Of a stretch of DNA of 7,678 bases, positions 1 through 6,878 are shown one piece after another. The DNA comes from G039029935 sp039029935. Lineage in GTDB: Bacteria; Chloroflexota; Anaerolineae; Caldilineales; Caldilineaceae. The notes beneath the pieces were generated by a model. That model had not been told where the DNA came from. It saw only the letters and a program-made list of their open reading frames with translations, and made no database searches. The translations under genes and the position numbers were made by a program. Within the stretch, counting starts at the first letter, position 1, and every line of letters begins with the position of its first letter. The stretch is taken from NCBI GenBank assembly GCA_039029935.1, contig JBCCFC010000652.1, forward strand, positions 1 to 7,678, in the 5' to 3' direction.

Positions 1-3000
1 GCGCCAGTTGCTCACCAGAGTCAGCATCCCAGATGCGCACAGTTTTGTCATCGCTGGCGGAGACGATATGTGTGCCATCAGGGTTGAACCCTATCGAGTT
101 TACTGAGGATGTGTGACCTCCGAGTTGCGCCAGTTGCTCGCCCGTCTCTACATCCCATATCTGCACGGTTGGTTCCGGGTCTATTAATTCGGAGCCGCTG
201 GCGGAGACGATACGTGTAGCATCGGGGCTGAACCCCACCGAGTATACTGAGGATGTGTGACCATCGAAGAGAGCGAGCTGTTCTCCGCTCGTAGCATCCC
301 AGATGCGCACGGTTTGGTCCTCACTGGCAGAGATGATGCGTGTACCATTGGGACCGAACCCCACCGACCTTACCCCGGCGGCGTGGCCGTCGAGTTGTGC
401 CAGTTGCTCGCCCGTCTCAGCATCCCATATGTACACGGTTAGGTCATCGCCTATAAGGGTAATAGAACCTCTGGATTTTAAGCCACCAGCGGAGACGATG
501 CGTGTACCATCGGGACTGAATCGTGCCGAGTTTACTGAGGATGTGTGACCGTCCATTTTCATCAATTGTTCGCCAGAGTCAGCATCCCAGATGCGCACGG
601 TTCTGTCATCACTGGCGGAGACGATACGTGTGCCATCAGGACTGAACCCCACCGAGTTTACCCGATATGTGTGACCGTCCATTTGCGTCAATTGCTCGCC
701 AGAGTCGGCATTCCAGATGCGCACAGTTTTGTCATCGCTGGCGGAGACGATACGTGTGCCACCAGGACTGAACCCCACCGAGTTTACCCGATATGTGTGA
801 CCGTCCATTTGCTTCAATTGCTCGCCAGAGTCAGCATCCCAGATGCGAACGGTTTGGTCTGAACTGCCGGAGACGATACGTGTGCCATCAGGACTGAACC
901 CCACCGAGTTTACCGAGGATGTGTGACCGTCCAGTCGTACCAATTGCTCGGCAGAGTCAGCATCCCAGATGCGCACAGTCTTGTCATCGCTGGCGGAGAC
1001 GATGCGTGTGCCATCGGTGCTGAATTCCACCGACCATACATCAGACATATGACCACCAAGTATTTCCGTCATCATTCGATAGGCTGGATGGAGTAACCCA
1101 CGCAGGGCCGTGTTCGCCTCTAACGTCACATATTGGTCAATAGTCTGGGTTTTGGAGACAGCTTCCATCGCCAGTAGCAAGGCCAATTCTTCATCGTTAT
1201 CGCGGTAGAGCCCGGCTTGGCTGGTAATCTGGCGGGCGACAATACCGCGTGTAGACCGTTCTGCTTCCGTGCGCTGCTTATTCGCTTCTTGTTCTTTCTC
1301 TCGCGCAATCGCAGTTTGCTTCTCAGCCTCATCCGCGTTGTCCTCTGCAATCTTGGCTTGATCCTCCGCTTCAATCCGCTGCTCATCGGCTATCGCAGCC
1401 TGCTCCAGTGCATTTTGATAAAAGCTAAACGCGGCAATCCCTGCACCAATGGCAAGCACGAGTGCTGCTACCAAATACAATGCCCGTCGATTTAGTCTGC
1501 GATTGGACGCCTGTGCCTCTTCAACGCGCCGCGTTTGCTCTTGTGCCAAACGTTCAGCCGCCTCCACACGCTCTTGCTGTTGCTGCCGCTCGCGGTCAGC
1601 CTCTTCTGTCCGCAACTCGATACAGGCATCTACAAAACGATGCTCCAACGGGTTCATCTCCGCTTGCAGTTGATCACGCCAGCGTTCAATCTCGGCCAGC
1701 CTATCACCGCGATAGAGATAATCCTTGCTGTGGTCATTCTGCGCCCACTCCAGCGCGGCTTCGGTTAAACGACGATGAACCAAGAAACTGGAACGGTCTT
1801 CGTTGACCCAGGCTTGTAGACGCGGCCACCCTCGAATCAAAGCTTCATGTGAGACATCAATAATATCCTGTGGAGTGTTTGTAGATTGTGGTTCTTCGGC
1901 TGATACCGATTCATCGGGTGGGGATAGTTTGAATAGAGACGTGGTCAGTAGACGCGCATCGGCCAAGGTTTTTACCACTTCATCGACCAATGCCGCCTGC
2001 TGGTCATCACGCACCAACTCCGCTTTAGAGGCACGGCGGCGGGTGTCCTCGGTTTCCTGACCAGGTTGGGTCAGGCGCATCATAATCTGGCGTGTGATGT
2101 CCTGCTGTTCAGGGCTAAAGTCAGCAAAGATGGCTTCGGCACGGTGAGCAATGGCCCCTTGAATGCCACCAATTTCTTGATAGGCATCAAAGGTCAAACG
2201 GTTGCCTTTGCGTCGTTCATAGAGTTCGAGCAGAGCATGTTGCAATAGCGGCAATGCGCCGGGTTCATGCTGCACATCCTCAATCAGCGTCTCCACCAAG
2301 CCTGCATCAAATTGCAAGCGTACCAGTTGGGCTGGGGACTCAATCGCTTCCTGCAATTCGGCCACCTGCATCTCTGTGACAGGGGCTTGATAGGCAGCAA
2401 GACGGTCGGCTAGTTCGCTATAGGCTGCTGTGTGTGAATAGAAATCGGCGCGCATGGTGAGGACGACAATGGTGCGCCCCTGTGCGATGTTGGTGGCGTA
2501 GAGGATGTTGTCAAGAAATTTCTGTCGTTCTTTTTCGCCTTCATCATCATCACGCACCAGCGTAAACAGTTCCTCAAATTGGTCGATAAAGAGAAAGAGG
2601 CGTTTATGCACAGAACCACTGTCAAAGGCGAGACGGATAGCGGTGTGTAAGGCGCGGCCATCGCTGCGTAGTTGCTTCTGCAAACTGAGCGCATAGTCAA
2701 TATCCGCCCCACCTGATAAAATCGGCGTCACCTTGGTTGCCAATTCATCGAGCGGATGGCTTCCCGGTGTCATGATGCAGATAGCCCACTCATCACTCCC
2801 CGCCAACACGCCCTTGCGCAGTTCGGGAATCAATCCGGCACGGACCACCGATGACTTGCCGCTGCCCGATGCCCCGATGACACCCAAAAAGCGATTGGTG
2901 CGTAGATGTTCAACCAGTTGCTGAATTAAGGCCGTGCGTCCAAAGAAAAAGCGAGCGTGTTCTTCCTCAAAGACTTGCAGTCCGCGATAGGGAATGACAT

Positions 3001-3484
3001 CCGTAGTTGATGGCTGCTCGCGCTCAACTGGCCCCGGTGCAATGCCCTTGATGCCACAAGTCAGGTGATAAAATGCTTCGTCATTGTCGATGCCATTGTC
3101 AATGTCATGGCGAAAATCTACCCACGTGAGACGGCTGAGAAAGGTGGGCAGATCACCACGTTTGGGCATATCAGCGTGGGGCAACAGCACGGGGATGACA
3201 CGCAGGTCATGGTCACGCACACGGCTATCCAGCGCACTGCGCATCTCCTCATTTTGCCAAGGGCTGACCCCGGTTGGCCCGACAAAGACCGCACAGGTTG
3301 CACTTTGCGCCAAGGCATCCTCGATGGCCTCCTGCCAAGGTTCACCAGGGACCAAATGCCACGTGTCTAAAAACGGCTCAAAGTTGGCTTCGCGTAGTTT
3401 TTGCGCCAGATGAATGACGGCGTCTTTGTCTTCGCTGTTGTGTGAAAGAAAAATATCATAGTGTATCTTCTGTATCTGGGTCAT
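1..3484 (-). CDS. TIR - nSTAND NTPase - transmembrane - WD40 repeat receptor (partial, C-terminus outside window)
   Basis: The frame is open for 1161 codons from the ATG at 3484 to the window edge, with no stop. Residues 8-148 are a TIR domain: YDIFLSHNSED opens it, and W76-x3-E80 in SPWQNEEM fits the catalytic glutamate of TIR NADases. Residues 165-560 are a STAND ATPase of the nSTAND1 type: PYRGL lead-in, FFGR, Walker A GASGSGKSS (204-212), Walker B LFLFIDQFEELF (296-307), TMRADF (343-348) and the closing SHEALIRGWPRLQ motif (545-557). An E/Q/R-rich coiled coil (about 610-665) leads to one membrane span (about 668-689), a second charged helix (690-745) and a linker with ELALLLAMEA. WD40 repeats start at residue 810. 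NRRLNRR before the span predicts TIR and ATPase inside, WD40 outside. By family knowledge, ligand binding to the WD40 part would drive ATP-dependent oligomerisation and TIR NAD+ cleavage. The start is supported by AAGGA six bases upstream and by alignment with the MTQ start of the other TIR gene. Domain calls are strong; the defence role is inference. Confidence 0.93.
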   Translation of the reverse strand, partial: MTQIQKIHYDIFLSHNSEDKDAVIHLAQKLREANFEPFLDTWHLVPGEPWQEAIEDALAQSATCAVFVGPTGVSPWQNEEMRSALDSRVRDHDLRVIPVLLPHADMPKRGDLPTFLSRLTWVDFRHDIDNGIDNDEAFYHLTCGIKGIAPGPVEREQPSTTDVIPYRGLQVFEEEHARFFFGRTALIQQLVEHLRTNRFLGVIGASGSGKSSVVRAGLIPELRKGVLAGSDEWAICIMTPGSHPLDELATKVTPILSGGADIDYALSLQKQLRSDGRALHTAIRLAFDSGSVHKRLFLFIDQFEELFTLVRDDDEGEKERQKFLDNILYATNIAQGRTIVVLTMRADFYSHTAAYSELADRLAAYQAPVTEMQVAELQEAIESPAQLVRLQFDAGLVETLIEDVQHEPGALPLLQHALLELYERRKGNRLTFDAYQEIGGIQGAIAHRAEAIFADFSPEQQDITRQIMMRLTQPGQETEDTRRRASKAELVRDDQQAALVDEVVKTLADARLLTTSLFKLSPPDESVSAEEPQSTNTPQDIIDVSHEALIRGWPRLQAWVNEDRSSFLVHRRLTEAALEWAQNDHSKDYLYRGDRLAEIERWRDQLQAEMNPLEHRFVDACIELRTEEADRERQQQQERVEAAERLAQEQTRRVEEAQASNRRLNRRALYLVAALVLAIGAGIAAFSFYQNALEQAAIADEQRIEAEDQAKIAEDNADEAEKQTAIAREKEQEANKQRTEAERSTRGIVARQITSQAGLYRDNDEELALLLAMEAVSKTQTIDQYVTLEANTALRGLLHPAYRMMTEILGGHMSDVWSVEFSTDGTRIVSASDDKTVRIWDADSAEQLVRLDGHTSSVNSVGFSPDGTRIVSGSSDQTVRIWDADSGEQLKQMDGHTYRVNSVGFSPGGTRIVSASDDKTVRIWNADSGEQLTQMDGHTYRVNSVGFSPDGTRIVSASDDRTVRIWDADSGEQLMKMDGHTSSVNSARFSPDGTRIVSAGGLKSRGSITLIGDDLTVYIWDAETGEQLAQLDGHAAGVRSVGFGPNGTRIISASEDQTVRIWDATSGEQLALFDGHTSSVYSVGFSPDATRIVSASGSELIDPEPTVQIWDVETGEQLAQLGGHTSSVNSIGFNPDGTHIVSASDDKTVRIWDADSGEQLA
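2..1057 (-). repeat. WD40 repeat array, eight units visible, near-identical
   Basis: Eight WD40 units read continuously in the frame of the TIR-STAND gene (residues 810-1161). Unit bounds in DNA are 932-1057, 806-931, 680-805, 554-679, 392-553, 266-391, 122-265 and 2-121. The basic unit is 42 codons (126 bp): a GH dipeptide at the start, FSPDGTRIVSAS in the middle, TVRIWDADSGEQL near the end. Units 2, 3 and 4 are nearly identical in DNA, which points to recent duplication or gene conversion. Unit 5 carries 12 extra residues and unit 7 carries 6, both at the same loop just before the TV-IW strand. Eight units already exceed one seven-bladed propeller and unit 8 is cut by the window edge, so the array continues. 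Confidence 0.95.
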
Positions 3485-3490
3485 TTGTAT

Positions 3491-3495
3491 TCCTT
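3491..3495 (-). promoter_or_regulatory. Shine-Dalgarno of the TIR-STAND-WD40 gene
   Basis: AAGGA on the minus strand lies six bases before the ATG at 3484 and fixes that start. The wider string AAGGAATACAA also precedes the yccF-like gene (at 7365-7355), so the two genes have nearly the same translation initiation region. Confidence 0.75.
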
Positions 3496-3518
3496 GCATC
3501 CGCAAATTTGGTGCTGGT

Positions 3519-3589
3519 CGTCATCCGGCCCAGAAACTGAGTTTTTACCTTGAAATAAGTCAATGCTAAAACTCGATTTCCGGATGGCG
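3519..3589. other. Nested inverted repeats in the leader of the TIR-STAND-WD40 gene
   Basis: Two perfect dyads are nested around one centre. CATCCGG (3522-3528) pairs with CCGGATG (3580-3586), extendable to ten pairs (3519-3528 with 3580-3589) if one G-U is allowed on the plus strand. Inside it GAGTTTT (3539-3545) pairs with AAAACTC (3568-3574). A third short pair, TTGA/TCAA (3550-3553, 3560-3563), sits at the centre. No T-run follows on the minus strand, so this is not a standard terminator. It would lie in the 5' leader of the TIR-STAND-WD40 mRNA or in the read-through from the gene upstream. It could be a leader structure, an operator or an mRNA-processing site; its role is unknown. Confidence 0.5.
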
Positions 3590-3593
3590 GAAA

Positions 3594-3611
3594 TGATAAC
3601 CAACGTTATCA
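3594..3611. other. Perfect 7-bp dyad, TGATAAC-caac-GTTATCA
   Basis: TGATAAC (3594-3600) and GTTATCA (3605-3611) are exact inverted repeats with a 4-base spacer, about 52 bp after the stop of the 399-aa gene in transcription order. On the minus strand only TTTCC follows and the stem is AT-rich, so it would be a weak terminator. A repressor operator for the downstream TIR-STAND-WD40 gene is equally possible. No well-spaced -35/-10 pair stands out in the 178-bp gap 3485-3662 that holds this dyad and the nested repeats at 3519-3589. Confidence 0.45.
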
Positions 3612-3662
3612 ATTTAGAGAATAGAATCAGAAGGCTATATCACTGTCCAGCGGCTTGCGCCT

Positions 3663-4862
3663 TCAATTATGCAAGCGTTTTCGCACCCATTTCAGTTCCT
3701 TTTCTGCAAGTGTAAGAGCCACCTTAGAGCCACTTTTCGCTAGGATTGGAATTGCCGCTACAAGATGTGTCTCGGCTTGTGGATCATTCTTGGTGTTGCT
3801 ACCATTTGCATAGACCAATCCCAACCCCAATTCGGCCATGCCATGCAAGAGACTATTCACAAAATCACTGGTTGTCACAATTGGCATCATTGCCTGAAAA
3901 TTTTCCAGCGCTTTTTCATAGTCCAAATCGACATAATATTGGTATCCCATGTTTAGCAATACTTGGGCATATACGTCAGGCTGCTCTGCTCTGACCGTGA
4001 TTGTGGCAAGGGCTTGGAGATATGTATCGTGTGCCAACGTCTTGAGTCCGATTTTTTGATACAAACTGCCCAATGTCACATGGATTTGGGCAGTTAGATC
4101 AACACCCCATAGCAAAATAGATGTGTCAGTACTTTTATGTTGATTAAGAATTTGTTCATATGTTGCAATCGCATCCCCCCATAATTCACAGTCGCTGCAT
4201 AGACGGGCGCTGAACAGTTGGTTGATAAATGGTTCGGGCCAAGTCGCATCAATTTGGGCTTGTCTTTGGGTAAAGTCGCTCTGCAACCCCTCGGACAGAA
4301 TCGTAAATTGATTATTTGTCTCGTCGGGGTAGCATTGATAGCATGTTGGGGCATCACTTTGGCGACGAACGGCCATGTAGACGCGATAGGTTTCGCCTGC
4401 CTCAAGTTGGTCAGCATAGCTTGCTGAAATTATAGACTCGCAAACCAAATACCCCGCGCTCTGTGGATGTGATTGACGTTGGACATCATCCACAGGCAGC
4501 GATTGTTGGATGAGTCCATTTGTGGGATGAAGAATGCACAGTTGATACTCGACAATCGGGTCTTCCTCTGACCCTCTCGACTCGGCGGCCTCGGTCCATC
4601 GAATGGTGATGGGGAGTTTAGCCACCCGCGTATTGCGAGGGTGTAATAAAATGGCTGACGGACCCGAATCGTCCAAAAGGGCTTTGGCACGGGGTTGGAT
4701 GAGCCTGACTGCCCCTTCATCATCCTGACGAAAAATCGCCCGACGGATCGCCTGTGCCCATCGTCTTAGCTGGTTTGTGCTTTGTGTAGTGGCAGTCTGT
4801 GTAGTAGTAGTGCTCTGTGTAGAACTGCTGTTGGTCGTATTGTTTCCGGCTCCTTGAGACAT
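3663..4862 (-). CDS. Uncharacterised 399-aa protein: Thr/Ser-rich head, Ig/Fn3-like middle, TPR-like C-terminus
   Basis: I do not recognise a named family. Residues 8-30 are a low-complexity Ser/Thr/Gln/Asn stretch. Residues 31-65 are a charged helical segment (LRRWAQAIRRAIFRQDD). Residues 70-190 look like a beta-sandwich of the Ig/Fn3 kind: alternating hydrophobics with ITIRW, VEYQLCI, then a YADQLEAGETYRVYMAV strand pair. Residues about 215-350 form helical hairpins with TPR character (DAIATYEQIL; VTLGSLYQKIG; ALENFQAM). No signal peptide or membrane span is visible, so a cytoplasmic location is likely. The ATG at 4862 has AGGAG seven bases upstream. The gene lies 33 bp after the TIR-TPR stop on the same strand with no terminator between, so the two are probably co-transcribed. 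A role as a soluble adaptor, co-sensor or regulator of the TIR receptors is inference from position. Cysteines cluster at 174-177 and 222-225, without a clear metal-site pattern. Confidence 0.88.
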   Translation of the reverse strand: MSQGAGNNTTNSSSTQSTTTTQTATTQSTNQLRRWAQAIRRAIFRQDDEGAVRLIQPRAKALLDDSGPSAILLHPRNTRVAKLPITIRWTEAAESRGSEEDPIVEYQLCILHPTNGLIQQSLPVDDVQRQSHPQSAGYLVCESIISASYADQLEAGETYRVYMAVRRQSDAPTCYQCYPDETNNQFTILSEGLQSDFTQRQAQIDATWPEPFINQLFSARLCSDCELWGDAIATYEQILNQHKSTDTSILLWGVDLTAQIHVTLGSLYQKIGLKTLAHDTYLQALATITVRAEQPDVYAQVLLNMGYQYYVDLDYEKALENFQAMMPIVTTSDFVNSLLHGMAELGLGLVYANGSNTKNDPQAETHLVAAIPILAKSGSKVALTLAEKELKWVRKRLHN

Positions 4863-4869
4863 AATTATG

Positions 4870-4874
4870 CTCCT
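4870..4874 (-). promoter_or_regulatory. Shine-Dalgarno of the 399-aa gene
   Basis: AGGAG on the minus strand, seven bases before the ATG at 4862 and inside the 33-bp gap after the TIR-TPR gene. It is the best ribosome site in the window and contrasts with the TIR-TPR gene upstream, which lacks one. Confidence 0.75.
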
Positions 4875-4895
4875 GTATCGGCTGAACTTTCTGTG

Positions 4896-6764
4896 CTAAT
4901 CTAGGGCGAGACAGTTTAACTCACCCTCTAATCCCTTAATTTTGTCTGTATACTCGTCTACCTCCTCTGGTGATACACCTGGTGTGATTGGTGTCAAGAG
5001 TGCCGTAATCACCTGACATGCATCCTCCACCTGATCAAGTTGTTGATACGCTTTGGCTAAATAATAACTTGCTTCAGGGTAAGGACCGTTTGCCAGTTCG
5101 AGTGCTTGAGTTAATTCAAGCACAGCTTGTTCTGGTTGGTCTTGACCCAAACGTACCCTTCCCATGTTTTTGTATAAAATATGGGAAATGCCGCTGTTGG
5201 GTTCTAAATCGAGTGCCTCTTGAAGCACCGCTAACGCATTATCCAATTCACCAATTTTTAAATACGTAAAGCCCAAATTATTGAGTGTAATGGATATACC
5301 ATCTCTCAGTGGATCAAGCTCCCAGGAACGTTGAAATGCTTGAATTGCTGCTTGGTTTTCGTCCAACAGTTCAAGAACACTCGCTAGACTATAGAGATAG
5401 CTTGGATTATTTGGCAAAAGTGCTAACGCAAGCTCGTATTGATTCTTTGCGTTCTCAAAATCCTCCCGAAAATAAAAAATTGTTCCCAAATTATGATGCG
5501 CATCTGCATACCTTGCATCAAGCTTGATGGCATCACGTAACATTTTTTCTGCTGTGGACAATACCTCTTCAGGTGATAACCCGTCTTCGCTTGATGAATT
5601 GCTAAATTGCAAGAGGCGTCGATATGCCGAATTATTGAGTGATAGGGCTTCGCCATGAATCGTCGGTGTATTATTAATTTTGTGAAGAATATCTTCCGAA
5701 AGTTGCAGTTGAAATTCGTTGAGTACATCTGAAAACAATTTATCTTGTCTAACAAGAATCTGTGATTCTATGCTGGGTGACTCTGGATCAACGAGTATGC
5801 TCTCAGGCGTACTCTTGCTTCTGAACGCTCCTGTTCCTTCCGAGATATTTGCAGAGACTAGAATTGTGTCTGAATGTTTCACATCGACTTCAATCCAATA
5901 ATCCAAATCTGCTTTACACTCCTTGGCCGTCTCGCTGTCTCCATAAAAAAAACCTTGGACCGCATCAACATGACTGAACTTCTGGTATAAGGCACTTGTA
6001 ATTTGTTGCGCCCACTCTTTTTCATTTTCGTCTGTGTCCATTTCATACCCAATCGCAAAGGTCGTCTTATCTTGAGGCACATCGGCTATTCTATGGCAAT
6101 TGATATTTGCTGTCTCAGGGGAAGTGTCTGGCCTAAGCAAGTATGCTGCGAGAATGATGGCAATCGCGGTGATGATGGCCGCTAAAATTCTGGGCGAAAC
6201 CGCTCTGAGTCTGACCAAATACAAGAATCGACGCACTGTCATGAAGAATGTGTCGTTCGAGAACGGTGACACCTCATCTAGTAAGCCCCCCGGTGGTTTG
6301 GGCTGTCCAATGGGTTCGGGAGGAAGACCTTCGATTCCACTGATTAAACGTCGTAGTCCCTCACTATCATCTATACCGCTACGAAAATCCACCAACGCCA
6401 GACGACTCAAAAAAGGTGGCATCTGACCCTCTTCAGGGTCGGATGCACCGGGCAACAGTACGGGGATGACGCGCAAATGATTGTCTCTTGTGCGTCTATC
6501 GAGAACGCTACGCATTTCCTCATTTTGCCAAGGACTAATCTTCGATCCCCCCAAAAAGACGGCGCATGTACGGCTTTGTGCCAAGGCATCCTCAATGGCT
6601 TCCTGCCACGGTTCGCCAGGGATTATGTGCCACGTATCTAAAAATGGGTTATAATGGGCTTCGCGCAGTTTCCCTGCCAGATAGCTGACGGCATCCTTGT
6701 CTTCACTATTATGTGAAAGAAAAATATCATATTGTTTGTCTGAAGTTTGCTTACTTTGTGTCAT
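4896..6764 (-). CDS. TIR - transmembrane - TolB-N-like - TPR receptor (622 aa)
   Basis: Residues 11-148 are a TIR domain: YDIFLSHNSEDKDAV is identical over this stretch to the other TIR gene, and W79-x3-E83 marks the expected NADase glutamate. Residues about 192-210 are a single membrane span; basic residues just before it (RR 178-179, R185, R187, R192) predict TIR inside and the rest outside. Residues about 222-365 resemble the alpha/beta domain (TolB-N type) found before TPRs in class III adenylate cyclase and CadC-like proteins: AQQITSALYQKF helix, then ADLDYWIEVDV and TILVSANISEGTG strands. That match is by pattern only. Residues about 420-590 are about five TPRs (DAHHNLGTIFYF; NNLGFTYLKIGELDNAL). 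The start at 6764 is chosen over an in-frame TTG at 6878 because MTQ matches the other TIR gene and because the longer form would run through the promoter and hairpin at 6802-6878. No Shine-Dalgarno precedes 6764, so translation may be weak. First gene of the likely TIR operon; a TIR sensor-effector role is inference. Confidence 0.92.
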   Translation of the reverse strand: MTQSKQTSDKQYDIFLSHNSEDKDAVSYLAGKLREAHYNPFLDTWHIIPGEPWQEAIEDALAQSRTCAVFLGGSKISPWQNEEMRSVLDRRTRDNHLRVIPVLLPGASDPEEGQMPPFLSRLALVDFRSGIDDSEGLRRLISGIEGLPPEPIGQPKPPGGLLDEVSPFSNDTFFMTVRRFLYLVRLRAVSPRILAAIITAIAIILAAYLLRPDTSPETANINCHRIADVPQDKTTFAIGYEMDTDENEKEWAQQITSALYQKFSHVDAVQGFFYGDSETAKECKADLDYWIEVDVKHSDTILVSANISEGTGAFRSKSTPESILVDPESPSIESQILVRQDKLFSDVLNEFQLQLSEDILHKINNTPTIHGEALSLNNSAYRRLLQFSNSSSEDGLSPEEVLSTAEKMLRDAIKLDARYADAHHNLGTIFYFREDFENAKNQYELALALLPNNPSYLYSLASVLELLDENQAAIQAFQRSWELDPLRDGISITLNNLGFTYLKIGELDNALAVLQEALDLEPNSGISHILYKNMGRVRLGQDQPEQAVLELTQALELANGPYPEASYYLAKAYQQLDQVEDACQVITALLTPITPGVSPEEVDEYTDKIKGLEGELNCLALD

Positions 6765-6801
6765 CGTTTGGTTGATAATTCTCTGAATTTGGGCAAAATC
6801 C

Positions 6802-6847
6802 GAAAATAGAAAGAGGCTGCTTCTACCAAAATGTAGAAACAGCCTCT
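6802..6847 (-). terminator. Intrinsic terminator-like hairpin between the yccF-like gene and the TIR-TPR gene
   Basis: Arms 6847-6833 and 6826-6812 form a 15-bp stem with a 6-base loop. On the minus-strand RNA every position pairs, one as U-G; the plus strand has a C-A mismatch there, so the structure is better on the minus strand. The minus strand then reads TTCTATTTTC, a U-rich tail; the plus strand has no T-run after the stem. It would end transcripts arriving from the yccF-like gene, 137 bp after its stop. It is also only 48 bp upstream of the TIR-TPR ATG, so it could act as an attenuator. Confidence 0.68.
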
Positions 6848-6849
6848 CA

Positions 6850-6878
6850 ATCATAGCATGGTTTTGATGACAAAACAA
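6850..6878 (-). promoter_or_regulatory. Probable sigma-70-type promoter of the TIR operon
   Basis: On the minus strand, TTGTTT (6878-6873) is followed after exactly 17 bp by TATGAT (6855-6850), with TGC directly before it as an extended -10. The predicted start near 6843 falls inside the upstream arm of the hairpin at 6812-6847, giving a leader of about 80 nt. Transcripts started here would lack the base of the stem, which could let them escape the terminator that stops read-through from upstream. Confidence 0.55.

Noticed and set aside
257..862. Plus-strand open frames across the repeat region (257-442, 303-548, 545-862)
   Set aside because: They are shadows of the WD40 repeats on the minus strand; their apparent internal repeats only mirror the 126-bp unit.
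2..1057. Regular repeats of about 126 bp as a CRISPR or satellite array
   Set aside because: Units are contiguous, codon-phased and read as WD40 blades; there are no unique spacers.
1126..3413. Shorter open frames on both strands inside the STAND gene, for example 1126-1386 minus, 1462-1806 plus, 2410-2712 minus and 3084-3413 plus
   Set aside because: The continuous 1161-codon frame with TIR and STAND motifs explains the stretch; the others have compositions typical of out-of-frame reading.
3559..3564. TTGACT as a -35 for the TIR-STAND-WD40 gene
   Set aside because: A good -35 match on the minus strand, but no acceptable -10 lies 16-18 bp downstream (TCAGTT is found there).
4094..4723. Minus-strand frames 4094-4417 and 4430-4723
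   Set aside because: Out-of-frame shadows of the 399-aa gene, without a ribosome site or recognisable motif.
6765..6878. Longer TIR-TPR protein starting at the in-frame TTG at 6878
   Set aside because: The extra 38 residues run through the -10, the hairpin and its U-rich tail, start on the -35 element, and are absent from the other TIR gene, whose MTQ start matches 6764.
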